Part shown: one piece after another, positions 1 through 9,067 of the stretch
How the letters are laid out: every line of letters starts with the position of its first letter
Numbering within the stretch: the stretch's first letter is position 1
Assembly: GCA_964442735.1 (NCBI GenBank)
Contig: CAYUAP010000010.1
Span: 7,634 to 71,633 of the forward strand
Length of the DNA stretch: 64,000 nucleotides
Direction: 5' to 3'
DNA from: JAUNBG01 sp964442735
GTDB taxonomy: Bacteria; Planctomycetota; Planctomycetia; Pirellulales; Thermoguttaceae
Notes under the pieces: generated by a model
Seen by the model: the letters and a program-made list of their open reading frames with translations, nothing else
What the model was told of the DNA's origin: nothing
Databases searched by the model: none
Position numbers and translations under genes: made by a program

Positions 1-29
1 GGAACCATTTTGAGTTCCGCGAATTTCAT
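1..29 (-). CDS. 5' end of a gene running off the left edge
   Basis: On the minus strand an ATG at 29-27 is preceded by AGGAG (43-39) with a 9-base spacer, and the frame stays open to the window edge, reading MKFAELKMV. It lies 85 bases downstream of the 115-957 gene in the same direction, so the two may be co-transcribed. Only nine codons are visible, so no function can be given. The call rests on the good ribosome binding site and is tentative. Confidence 0.4.
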
Positions 30-114
30 TTTTTCGTGCTCCTGGCTGTGCCTTTACCGGCAAGGTGACACCTAACGGATGGGATGTAATATTAACAGTC
101 ATGAAACAGCTCGT

Positions 115-957
115 TCAAACGTAGAATTCATCGTTTTTTATTGGAGGAACCGAATCTGGAATCGGGCCCGGGTTTGTAATAATGGAATTGGTCTCTTCAG
201 AATCATCATTCCAATTCGTATTGGAAAAATTATAACCGGGAGGTGTCTGATTGTAAAACAACGAAGAAAACAAGCCCCCCAATGGATCGGTATAGGAATC
301 CTTCCCAACCAACTCGAAGTCGGTAGAGACGGCCCCTGGAGCCAGGAGTTGCCGGTTAAGACTGACAATATTCTGGAGTCGACATCGATAACGATAGTCG
401 GATATCATAAAGACCCCCAGGGCAAGTATGGCGACAAGAGCGACGTAGACTAACGATCTGTCTTTAACAAGCAGTTCGTGATTAGGTTCATTGTCGTCGG
501 GCAGAAGTGGGGAGGAGGCCGTTTGAGAAACATCAGGTTCTTTTGCTGACACTTGAGGAGGTATTACCTCTGGTTTTTCCGGTTCCTTTTTGGGAGGATT
601 TTCCGATACATTTTTTTCTTCCGATTTATCTTTATTTTCATCGGAAGGAGATAAAAAGCCCTCGGGAAAACGAAATTCTTCATGTAAATTTTTTGGTTTT
701 GGGGGACGTATACCGAAACGGGATGTTACCGTTCCTCTGTAGGGGCTTTCCATATTCAATGCAGAAGGACGCGTATCCTGTGCTCCGTCTGCCGATTGAG
801 TCTTCAACAAATTAGACGATTGAGCCCAACCCACTGTCCCCGGGAGGATGCAAAACAGATATAATATTAGACAATACATTAGAATCGAAATGAACCTTCC
901 TTTTGGAAGGTCCTTCGTATCCGAATTATATAATCGTCCCAGTTTTATCCGTTGCAT
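115..957 (-). CDS. Membrane-anchored envelope protein of unknown function
   Basis: The 280-residue product is not recognised. It has a hydrophobic N-terminal stretch at about residues 22-43 ending in GWAQ, which looks like a signal peptide or anchor with a long n-region. A charged Pro/Glu/Lys-rich linker follows (about 90-160), then a clear transmembrane helix at about 170-187 (VYVALVAILALGVFMI) with an Arg-rich end, then a polar tail. A short TVTSRFGIRPP stretch resembles the start of M23 peptidase domains, but no catalytic part follows. The start at 957 lacks a clear ribosome binding site; a start at Met27 (879) is possible. Likely an inner-membrane or envelope-spanning protein. Confidence 0.6.
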   Translation of the reverse strand: MQRIKLGRLYNSDTKDLPKGRFISILMYCLILYLFCILPGTVGWAQSSNLLKTQSADGAQDTRPSALNMESPYRGTVTSRFGIRPPKPKNLHEEFRFPEGFLSPSDENKDKSEEKNVSENPPKKEPEKPEVIPPQVSAKEPDVSQTASSPLLPDDNEPNHELLVKDRSLVYVALVAILALGVFMISDYRYRCRLQNIVSLNRQLLAPGAVSTDFELVGKDSYTDPLGGLFSSLFYNQTPPGYNFSNTNWNDDSEETNSIITNPGPIPDSVPPIKNDEFYV

Positions 958-1359
958 ATTTAATATCTACAGCAATGATTTACAAATATTAAAAACCTAT
1001 TAGAGAATAACAATCTAACAACAATAGCCCTATGTTAAATTATATTATATAACAAAGACTTTTCAACAAGTCAAAAAAGAGATTTTGGGAAATTTTTAAT
1101 AAAAGTTCCAATAATAGCGATTGTCTTGTTTTTGCAACGTTCTGATTCTCTATTGTTACTGCAAGATATTTTCAAAAAATTAGGCAGTAATGTTTTTTAC
1201 GGGACTATAGCTTTTATAGTGTTTTTATCTATAATGTAATTAAAAGGGGTTATCCGGCATCTGTCAATAAAAGGGAGACGGGCCATTCAACTGTTTTCCG
1301 GCAGAAAAAACGACGATTGTTTTACAAAATAGTTTTATAGAAAAATCGGAAGGTGAACT
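958..1359. other. AT-rich divergent intergenic region
   Basis: This 400-base stretch separates two divergent genes and must carry both promoters. It is AT-rich with poly-T and poly-A runs. I see no gene, no family A or B element and no convincing hairpin in it. The downstream gene at 1360 has a usable ribosome binding site (GGAAGG). Confidence 0.4.
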
Positions 1360-2136
1360 ATGCGCGAAATTAAAAAATATTTAGTGGTGTCGGAAGGACT
1401 AATGGCTGTGGCCATGTTGGTTGGTTTTATAGAACCGGTATTTTCGCAGACCAAAACGGCAACAACAACAGCTTCCACAAGTACGGAAACGGATGCCGGA
1501 ACCCGATTGGGCGTTGGCGTCGATAGTCGTTTCGGGTCAGGATCAATTCCAATTAGAATTGAGCGGCAGAATATTCTTCCCGGCTCTCCAATGAATGTCA
1601 AGCCGACGATGGATAATTTGGTACCGACCTCTGGAAAAAATGTATCCTCCTTCGGTGGTATACTAGGGCGCTACGATACCAGTCAGTTCGGGAAGTTTTT
1701 CGCGTCGGGTTCTCTGGCAGCCCAGGCAGCAATACCACAACGAGCAGCCTCGTCCCTCAATAATCTATCTATGGGCGACAATCTGGTAGACAACTCCCAG
1801 GCGAAAATAGCACGTATGTATCCACCGCGCCTCTATGTTGACCATAAAGAATATCCGGTTAGCAATCTGGAGACGTCTCAAGTACGTATAAACGTGGAAA
1901 ACCAGATAAAGAATTTCAATACAAGGTATGGTTTGAGTTCCCAGCAGGTGCAAGTAACACCTGTGTATCAGCAAGGTGCTCTTGTCCTTCAGGGAAGAGT
2001 GTATTCAACGCATCTTGCTCGTATGCTTGTCGACATCCTTTATTTGGAGCCAGGAGTTGAGAAGATTGTAAACGAGCTTGTTGTAACGAATCCGACGGCG
2101 CCACCACCCGACCCGCTTGCAGTGTCTCCGCGTTAA
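1360..2136 (+). CDS. Secreted BON-like domain protein
   Basis: The 258-residue product starts with a signal peptide (residues 1-30, ending PVFSQ), followed by a Thr/Ser-rich segment. The last about 90 residues fit the BON fold: an amphipathic helix (VRINVENQIKNF), a strand ending GALVLQGRVYST, a second helix and a closing PGVEKIVNELVV strand. BON domains occur in envelope and secretin-associated proteins and may bind membranes or peptidoglycan partners; the exact role here is unknown. The start is supported by GGAAGG seven bases upstream. The 3' end overlaps the convergent lipoprotein gene by 221 bases, and the BON domain lies mostly in that overlap. Confidence 0.65.
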   Translation: MREIKKYLVVSEGLMAVAMLVGFIEPVFSQTKTATTTASTSTETDAGTRLGVGVDSRFGSGSIPIRIERQNILPGSPMNVKPTMDNLVPTSGKNVSSFGGILGRYDTSQFGKFFASGSLAAQAAIPQRAASSLNNLSMGDNLVDNSQAKIARMYPPRLYVDHKEYPVSNLETSQVRINVENQIKNFNTRYGLSSQQVQVTPVYQQGALVLQGRVYSTHLARMLVDILYLEPGVEKIVNELVVTNPTAPPPDPLAVSPR

Positions 2137-3469
2137 CCGACGAATTCCGACCCCCTCCCCAATTATCCGTTGCCGATATTCTGTCTGTTGCAGATATTTT
2201 GTCCGTTGCAGATATTTTGTCCGTTGCGAATATTTTGTCTGTTGCGGATATTTTGTCCGTTGCGGATATTTTGTCCGTTGCCGATATCCTGTCTGTTGCG
2301 GATATTCTGTCTGTTGCGGATATTCTGTCTGTTGGCATGTTTCTGTTCGTTAACGCAACGGTTCCTGTACCAGGATCATTCTGAAGTTGGTTGACCGCAT
2401 TCTGAAGTGATCCTTGGGGGACGCCGGTTACCGTGCCCTGATGCTGGTATCCTTCCCTGGGAATTGTTCCCGACATGGATATATAATTGTTTCCTTCGAC
2501 TGTTGTCGGATTGGCCCGCATATACCGAACATCGTCTAACGTATATCGTTTATGTTTTTGTGCATATTTATTGTCTTGATCTTCTTTATCTTTTGTATAG
2601 GACGGTTGATTCAACGGTTTGGTTTTGGTATACAGATCCATTTTTTTTTGGAGTTCTTCATAACGTTTCTGATACGTTATTTCGCGCATATTTTCCAGAT
2701 CGTCATCAGCGGTAATATTATTGGCCAGTGAAGCAGGAGGAATCTCGCTGTGTCCCAATTGAGGATAAAGCGTTTTTAAATTCTGTGACAGATCAATAGT
2801 TGAGACCGTGCGATCCGCAGGTTTGGACTCTATTTTCTTCGGAGAATCCATCTCTTTTTTTTCATCGGCAGGAACGGACAATTTTGTTTTCGCGTCCTTT
2901 TTTGTTACTTTTGTCTTCGCATCCTTTTCGGTGGAATCTTGACGTGGTGTTCCATAAATGGTCGTTTTAATAACCTTGGAAGTTGTCTGTTCACCAGTTT
3001 TTGTATCGGTAAAGACAGTGAAAATGGAAATATCTTCTTCCGGTTGGTCCAACTCCCCTAAATCGAGCCAGACATGATAGGAATGACCGACTTTTTTGTC
3101 ATATTTTCGTTGTTTTTCGAGCTGTTCCGGCTTGAGAACGAGTTTACTGTCCGGAATTGTAAACTGAATACCATCGGCAATTCCCTTAAAGACATAAACG
3201 ACCAGTGTTCCATCGACGCGCACGGAATGATTACAGTCTCCTTCTTTAAAAAATCGGATAACACCAGCTTTTCCGCGTCGCATTTTTAAATTGGGATCGT
3301 CCGGTTTAAAGGGACCATAATCCTGCCAGTAGTCCTCGAAGAGAGCGACTGTTTCTCCGACGACCGGACCGGCAATAATATATTTCCTTTTATCCATACT
3401 ACTACATCCGAGGATCGACAGTATTAATAAAAGAGAAAGGATACCAATGAATTTTTGATAATAGAACAT
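1916..3469 (-). CDS. Lipoprotein with hexapeptide repeats
   Basis: The start at 3469 is chosen because AGGAA precedes it; an upstream Met at 3493 lacks one. The 517-residue product has a lipoprotein signal (hydrophobic 8-20, then LGC with Cys22 as lipidation site). Residues about 25-180 form a conserved-looking globular domain (AGPVVGETVALFEDYW, then VRVDGTLVVYVF and HVWLDLGEL). A Lys/Asp-rich linker and a disordered region follow, with about ten copies of a hexapeptide (SATDRI/SATDKI). The last about 73 residues are antisense to the BON gene and may be an extension caused by loss of an older stop. It lies downstream of the secretin gene in the same direction, so a secretin accessory role is plausible but unproven. 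Confidence 0.65.
   Translation of the reverse strand: MFYYQKFIGILSLLLILSILGCSSMDKRKYIIAGPVVGETVALFEDYWQDYGPFKPDDPNLKMRRGKAGVIRFFKEGDCNHSVRVDGTLVVYVFKGIADGIQFTIPDSKLVLKPEQLEKQRKYDKKVGHSYHVWLDLGELDQPEEDISIFTVFTDTKTGEQTTSKVIKTTIYGTPRQDSTEKDAKTKVTKKDAKTKLSVPADEKKEMDSPKKIESKPADRTVSTIDLSQNLKTLYPQLGHSEIPPASLANNITADDDLENMREITYQKRYEELQKKMDLYTKTKPLNQPSYTKDKEDQDNKYAQKHKRYTLDDVRYMRANPTTVEGNNYISMSGTIPREGYQHQGTVTGVPQGSLQNAVNQLQNDPGTGTVALTNRNMPTDRISATDRISATDRISATDKISATDKISATDKIFATDKISATDKISATDRISATDNWGGGRNSSVNAETLQAGRVVAPSDSLQQARLQSSQLLAPNKGCRQAYEQDALNTLFPEGQEHLADTQVLLAPAGNSNHTLY
2170..2340 (-). repeat. 18-bp in-frame minisatellite in the lipoprotein gene
   Basis: About ten tandem 18-base units of the type gttgcggatattttgtcc encode the SATDRI/SATDKI hexapeptide on the minus strand. 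Units differ by a few substitutions. The array sits right after the convergent BON gene's stop codon, so changes in copy number keep the lipoprotein in frame and do not touch the neighbour. Confidence 0.85.
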
Positions 3470-3542
3470 TGAATAAAATTCCTGAATAACCAATATAAAC
3501 GAATCGGCATAAACGAATCAGCAGGCATAAAAAACAGAAGGA

Positions 3543-3568
3543 ACGTCTGTTTTTTGTAAAACAGACGT
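3543..3568 (-). terminator. Hairpin downstream of the secretin gene
   Basis: ACGTCTGTTTT pairs with AAAACAGACGT across a 4-base loop, giving an 11-bp stem. On the minus strand, the direction of the secretin gene ending at 3588, a TTTTTT run follows about 9 bases after the stem. That spacing is longer than in textbook intrinsic terminators, so read-through into the lipoprotein gene is possible. Confidence 0.5.
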
Positions 3569-3587
3569 ACCAACCGTATTCCGGCCA

Positions 3588-6500
3588 TTAACGATAAACG
3601 GAAACGGGAACATTGGTAACGGAAACAGGAGCGGGATCGGCAACCGGCATTGATTCCGGAATGTTGTACCAGGTTTCCCTTCGAACGTTTTCCAATGGAT
3701 AGCTCGTTTGCGAAGCGACCTGTTCGTAGCTGGCACTCCGAATCGGTTGATTCAAAACGGTTGGTGGAACGGTCTGAACATTCACATTATCAGCATAGCC
3801 GTTTCGCGCCAGAACTTCCGGATTGATCGGATTATTATTCGTAGCCGGAGCCTCGTTCTTCCTCGTTTGCGTTCCGGAAACACTGGTAATTGGACCGGGT
3901 ATCTGCTGCCACTGACTTGTTTTAACGGACGATATTCCGTTCTGCGTTGTTTTTTTAGTAGAGGCAGGGCTTGAGGTTGAGTTTGTCTTTGACGGCACGG
4001 TCACTGGAGTTGTTTTTGGCTGAATGACAGGCATTTGCAATTGTTGTGAATTAACATTATTTTCCACACTACTATCCGTAGTCAATGGATTTTTTATAAC
4101 AGATATATTTTCTTTTGAAAGTGAATTCGTTCCGTTTTGATAATCATTTTCCGGAAGATATTGATGCGTTTCATCAAGATCGTTCATGGGATCGTTCGGT
4201 TTATGGATAAACGGCAGATGCTTAATAGAAGCTTGGTTATCCGGTAAAGTACCTGTTTTCGGGTCGAATAGTCCCATATTGCCATTGATGGCCATGGCAT
4301 CGGCCAGACACCAGTTCATACGATTGGTTTCGATTCGTTTTATTTCTTCGAGATCATCGGAATTACGAACGATACGCGGCGTCATGACAATCAGAAGTTC
4401 CGTTCGGGACTCCGAGTCAACATCATAGCGGAAGAGCCATCCGACATGGGGAAGATCGGCCAGCCACGGAATACCTTTTCGCGTCTTCTCTTTATTCGTA
4501 GTAATTAGACCACCGAGCATAACTGTTTCGCCATCCTGGGCACTAACGGCAGTCATGGCCTGTATTGTATTGATGGACGGTGATTTAATAACCTGGTCGC
4601 CGGACGTAAAGACCGGAATCGCATCGCTATCACCCGCCAGGGATGATTTTTCCGCTCCTATTTCCATAATGACCTTCCCCTCCTTGGTAACACGAGGCGT
4701 TACAAGAAGGATTAGACCAACGTTGGCGTCCGTTACACTGGAGGTAATACCGTAGTTTGTCATATTCGCATTGGAAATACGAGGAACACGTTGACCAACA
4801 AGAATAAATGCCTGCTGGTTATCCATGGCGGTAATCTGTGGCCGACTGAGGATTTGAAGTCGATTCTTCTGTTCCAGGGCACGTAAAGTTACCTGAACGG
4901 AACGACTGCTCGCTGACAGAACAAGTCCACCGAAATTAGCGGACGAACTGGTTCGCCCCATTCCCAATGTATTCAACACCTGACCCGCTACGGTATTGGA
5001 ATCGGACGCATTATAATTCTGGCCAATGACGTTATTACCGATCATATCGTAACCCGGTTTTCCTGTACTGCTACTGGTTGTTGAAGACGTTACAACACTA
5101 CGGTCGAAGGAAACTTTATCCTGAAGTCCCGCCTCAATTCCAAATTCTTCTTGATCTGATAGAGTAACTTCCGCGATTAATACTTGAATAACAACCTGGG
5201 GCGGATCTTTATCGAATTCTTCCACCAACTTCTGAATTTCCTCCAGATAACGTGGCGTTGCGCTAATAATTAATGTATTCGTAATCGATTCCGGAATAAC
5301 AATAACATGTGATTCGAACATCTGATAGACAGACATGGCCTCGGAAGTAATTTCCAACTGTTGTTTTCGCGACAGGAAATCGTCAATAGCGGACGCGATT
5401 TTCAAGGCGGGCACATTTCGCAGGGGAACCACGACCTCTTTACGGTCCATAACATCTTTACGGTCGAGACTGAGGATCAATGCTTCGATGATATGAAGGT
5501 CTTTAGGAGCGGCGGCGGCGATAATACAGTTGGTTCTGGTATCGATCGAGAGGCGAACAGGGACAAACGTTTCTTCACCTTCGGCGTTGGGCAGTGTCGG
5601 CATAGCGCCGCCGCCGGTCGGCAGGAGGGATTGAATTGTTTGTGACATTTGCATTGCGTCTCCATAGAGAATTCGGAATATTTTGATTTGTGCTTTTGCG
5701 GCCGCAACATCAAGCAGATCGATTAATTTCGTCAAGAGATCCATACAGTCTTCCGGGGCGGTTATGATCAACTGATTATTATGAACGTCGGCTACAATAT
5801 TGACGTCGGTCATAATACCCGACTCAATTAGACGTTTACTTTCAGCGTCCACCGACAGAATTTCCAGAATAGGAAATTTAGCGGAGGAGGTATCATTCGT
5901 TCCCTGGACAGAGGGCATAATGGCACTCATAATGGTCATACGAAGGTCATTTGCCAGAAGATTCTTGAGTTTGAAGGTCTTTACGCGAAGACGTGGTGCC
6001 GCTTTATTAACATCCAATTGAGTCAATATATTCTGAACTTCCAGTAAATCATTGGGGGCTGCCTGAATAACGAGCGAGTTGGTTCGTACATCGGGAAAAA
6101 CACGAATTCGAGGGGCCATTCCACCTGTTAGTGGAGTAGGGAACGGGTAATAGGTTTGCAACTGAAGTGCAATTTCACGAACCGATGCATATTGCAGACG
6201 GATTACACGAATCATACTGTTGGCTTCCTGAATTGGTTGGTCAAATGTATTGATCAAATCTTTCATGGAACCGAATGCCTGTCCCCAGCCGACCAGAAGA
6301 ATAGCGTTGGGATTCTGCATGGCGAAGATAATGACACGTCCCTGTTTGGTAACAAACATCTGTTTGTGAAGTACTTCGAGAATACCCTGTAGCATAACAC
6401 AATTGACATGTTTCAGGTTATAAATTTCTATTTTAGGTTCGGCTAATTTAGCAAGTTCCTCGATTTCACGAATCATACTTTCTATACGGCGATATTCGCT

Positions 6501-8705
6501 TTCCGGGGCATCAATAATTACGACATCCAGATCGGGGAGAACCTGGGGGATGTAATCCTGGACGACACCGACACCATGACCACCGTTCGGAGCGTTGGGG
6601 TCAAACACACCCAATTCACCACCGGGAGGCATAGCTTCGCCAAGATCGCCCATTCCAAGGCCCCCGAGATCACCGCCAGCCCCGAGTGCTCCGCCCGTTA
6701 AATCGCCCTGATAATTAACCTGTTTTATGGTCGAATTCGAGGGCTGTTCGGTCGGAATCGGTTTAACGGAAATATTCGCCATCCGTTTTGCGGTTGCGCC
6801 TGTATCTGCTACTGCTGTATCTGCTACTGCTGTGGGAGCTTTCACTTTTTCCTTGTTTGGGGGATTCGGTTTGGAGCCCATCATCGACTGAAGTGGGGCG
6901 GACAGGAGGGAATTTCCTGACTTGATTTTAGCTTGTTCGGATGTCTGACCACGCATTATATAGGATGAAACGGTATTACTCCCTTGTGGAGGAACACGCA
7001 TCGGCCTGTAATTATAATAGTCCAAAACTTCTTTAATCTTGTTTGGATCACTTTCCCGGATGGAAATAAAGCGTCGGACGTTTCCATTAATCGGGGGCTG
7101 GGCGTCAATAGCCTGAAGAAGTTGTTGCATCTGACCACAAATAACGGAATCGCCTTTAACGATCATTTTCTGACCAATGGGATCAAATTCAATTTCACAG
7201 GTTCGTATGGTATTTCCCTGGACTTTAGGCTGTTTGACGTAACGATAGACGACACGAGCCGCCTGACTCGTCGTTGGAGTTCCATTGACCGGAGATGTAG
7301 CCATTCGCTGGAGACGACTGCCGAACAGGGTAACGAGAACATTTTCAAGTTCCTGAACTTTTTTTCGTGTGGGCGTAAAGGTCCAGTTGATCATTCGCAG
7401 TTGACCGCTTGCGGCCAACTGTTGAAGTTGTACAGCGTTGGAAGGAGAGGTTGTTCCTTGTATCTGCCGAACGGTACCATTGGCGATTCGACTATCCGGC
7501 TGTTGTATGGCATCGGAGAGTGGGTAGATCTTCAAGCCGCCCAGATATTGGGCAACTGTCATCAGATCATTTTTATTTGCCAGAACGAACAATTTCCCCG
7601 TACTTGTATCACTTGCAATCGTAATATCCGGTTGTCGCATAAATTGCTGCCGTAGTTGGGCTTCAATTTGGGTTATATTGGCCGGAGTACATTGATAGAC
7701 CACGAGATCGGTAAAGGAAGCACTATTTGTTGGAACCGCATTATTCCCAACAGAAGTGGGGACAGGAGCCGCATTATTAACAGGAGCCGCGTTATTAACT
7801 GGAATTGCGTTATTAACCGGAACCGCGTTATTAACCGGAGCCGCGTTATTAACTGGAACCGCGTTATTAACTGGAACTGCGTTATTAACTGGAACCGTGT
7901 TATTAACTGGAACCGTGTTATTAACGGGAACTGCGTTATTAACGGGAACCGCGTTATTTGTTGGATTGATTGAACCTCCGAAGACCTCCGGTTTTGTACC
8001 CGGTTTATTCTCGGGAAGAATCGCGTTATCGGCCTGCCAGGCGACATGAACATATCGATTGGCATTGGGGTCATAATACTGTTCCACTTTATTATTGACA
8101 ACCTGGCCATTATTAACCGCATTGGCGGGAATGGCCAGACCAACATCGACATAACCGTTATTCAGTTGAAGATTGGCATCCATTTTGGGAATTAAGTTAT
8201 CGGCGATAGCGATTGCCTGCAACGGTGCGGTTAATGTTAAGGCGTTTCGAGTTGGGTCTACATTCCAGGAAGTCAACTGGCGTAGTTCCATTGGCAAAAG
8301 ACCGATCAATCGGGCGGCTAGTTCATCTGCTTTCATTCGACTGGGGAAAAACGTTTTCACCACAAGTCCCAATCCAGGTTGACCACTGTTCGGATTAAAT
8401 CCCGGGCCATTAACAGGACGGGCCGATATAACTGTTTGATTATTTTCATATCCCAGGGATGGTACCACTGTTATATTTGTCGGAGCTAACGAACTAGCTT
8501 GGCCCGATATTGCGGGTTGGGGCAAAACCGTTCCTGTTGTTTGGGTCCCATGATTACCTTGTGCGATACCGGCCAGTATCGCAGACGGACGTGCCGCCGC
8601 TCCCTGTCCGTACAATGTCGGACTTAAGCCATGGATTATCATAACCATGGTTATCAGGGTTAATGTTAGTATCGCCTTCATGCGTTTTATAATATAGTTG
8701 TCCAT
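3588..8705 (-). CDS. Giant secretin-like outer-membrane channel protein
   Basis: The 1705-residue product has a signal sequence (about 9-33) and the secretin core of type II secretion/type IV pilus channels at about residues 1160-1440. Hallmarks are VVIQVLIAEVTL, then SRPQITAMDNQQAFILVGQ, MLGGLITTNKE and the closing GWLFRYD and LLIVMTPRIV. Ahead of the core lie several secretin N-type modules (for example near 725-800, 800-900, 900-1000 and 1060-1150), far more than in ordinary 650-750-residue secretins. A hexapeptide array interrupts residues about 250-315, and the C-terminal about 260 residues are Asn/Thr/Ser/Pro-rich and probably disordered. The expected role is a multimeric outer-membrane pore reaching deep into the periplasm. 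The substrate is unknown; no secretion ATPase or inner-membrane platform gene is nearby. Confidence 0.85.
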   Translation of the reverse strand: MDNYIIKRMKAILTLTLITMVMIIHGLSPTLYGQGAAARPSAILAGIAQGNHGTQTTGTVLPQPAISGQASSLAPTNITVVPSLGYENNQTVISARPVNGPGFNPNSGQPGLGLVVKTFFPSRMKADELAARLIGLLPMELRQLTSWNVDPTRNALTLTAPLQAIAIADNLIPKMDANLQLNNGYVDVGLAIPANAVNNGQVVNNKVEQYYDPNANRYVHVAWQADNAILPENKPGTKPEVFGGSINPTNNAVPVNNAVPVNNTVPVNNTVPVNNAVPVNNAVPVNNAAPVNNAVPVNNAIPVNNAAPVNNAAPVPTSVGNNAVPTNSASFTDLVVYQCTPANITQIEAQLRQQFMRQPDITIASDTSTGKLFVLANKNDLMTVAQYLGGLKIYPLSDAIQQPDSRIANGTVRQIQGTTSPSNAVQLQQLAASGQLRMINWTFTPTRKKVQELENVLVTLFGSRLQRMATSPVNGTPTTSQAARVVYRYVKQPKVQGNTIRTCEIEFDPIGQKMIVKGDSVICGQMQQLLQAIDAQPPINGNVRRFISIRESDPNKIKEVLDYYNYRPMRVPPQGSNTVSSYIMRGQTSEQAKIKSGNSLLSAPLQSMMGSKPNPPNKEKVKAPTAVADTAVADTGATAKRMANISVKPIPTEQPSNSTIKQVNYQGDLTGGALGAGGDLGGLGMGDLGEAMPPGGELGVFDPNAPNGGHGVGVVQDYIPQVLPDLDVVIIDAPESEYRRIESMIREIEELAKLAEPKIEIYNLKHVNCVMLQGILEVLHKQMFVTKQGRVIIFAMQNPNAILLVGWGQAFGSMKDLINTFDQPIQEANSMIRVIRLQYASVREIALQLQTYYPFPTPLTGGMAPRIRVFPDVRTNSLVIQAAPNDLLEVQNILTQLDVNKAAPRLRVKTFKLKNLLANDLRMTIMSAIMPSVQGTNDTSSAKFPILEILSVDAESKRLIESGIMTDVNIVADVHNNQLIITAPEDCMDLLTKLIDLLDVAAAKAQIKIFRILYGDAMQMSQTIQSLLPTGGGAMPTLPNAEGEETFVPVRLSIDTRTNCIIAAAAPKDLHIIEALILSLDRKDVMDRKEVVVPLRNVPALKIASAIDDFLSRKQQLEITSEAMSVYQMFESHVIVIPESITNTLIISATPRYLEEIQKLVEEFDKDPPQVVIQVLIAEVTLSDQEEFGIEAGLQDKVSFDRSVVTSSTTSSSTGKPGYDMIGNNVIGQNYNASDSNTVAGQVLNTLGMGRTSSSANFGGLVLSASSRSVQVTLRALEQKNRLQILSRPQITAMDNQQAFILVGQRVPRISNANMTNYGITSSVTDANVGLILLVTPRVTKEGKVIMEIGAEKSSLAGDSDAIPVFTSGDQVIKSPSINTIQAMTAVSAQDGETVMLGGLITTNKEKTRKGIPWLADLPHVGWLFRYDVDSESRTELLIVMTPRIVRNSDDLEEIKRIETNRMNWCLADAMAINGNMGLFDPKTGTLPDNQASIKHLPFIHKPNDPMNDLDETHQYLPENDYQNGTNSLSKENISVIKNPLTTDSSVENNVNSQQLQMPVIQPKTTPVTVPSKTNSTSSPASTKKTTQNGISSVKTSQWQQIPGPITSVSGTQTRKNEAPATNNNPINPEVLARNGYADNVNVQTVPPTVLNQPIRSASYEQVASQTSYPLENVRRETWYNIPESMPVADPAPVSVTNVPVSVYR
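7765..7963 (-). repeat. 18-bp in-frame minisatellite in the secretin gene
   Basis: About eleven tandem 18-base units encode the hexapeptide NNAVPV and variants (NNTVPV, NNAAPV, NNAIPV). The array separates the N-terminal globular part from the rest of the periplasmic modules and is probably a flexible spacer whose length can change without a frameshift. Confidence 0.85.
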
Positions 8706-9067
8706 TTCTCGTCCGTTTACCGTGTTACTGTCAGGTTTTGGAGATACTTTAATAAACCAAAACAGAATTATTTAACGTAAAATTACTCCTGTTTTGATTC
8801 GTTTTTATGTTAAACATAGCTGGATTCAATTCCTTGCATGATGGATAGTAGTAATTTTTTCAATATCGTACAATAGCAGTTTTTGAATTTGAAAGAAAAA
8901 TTTCTCGAAAAGACGTCTGGTAAAAAAAAAGATTCATTGTATGATTGGATATTATGATATATGATTGGATATTAAGACATATGATTTGTTATTATATTGC
9001 GTGATTGGATATTATTTGGATATTATGATGATGGTTTTTATGGAAAATCCAATTGAGATGGATAAAA
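8706..9067. promoter_or_regulatory. Divergent promoter region with short tandem repeats
   Basis: This region drives the secretin gene leftward and the epimerase gene rightward. Between about 8938 and 9031 there are four imperfect copies of a motif close to tatgattggatattatgata. The rest is AT-rich without a hairpin I can support. The repeats lie just upstream of the epimerase start and could affect its promoter spacing; that is inference. Confidence 0.4.

Noticed and set aside
7756..8152. Long frames on both strands across the secretin hexapeptide array
   Set aside because: They are shadows of an 18-bp repeat that keeps all frames open; the secretin frame alone continues into a known domain.
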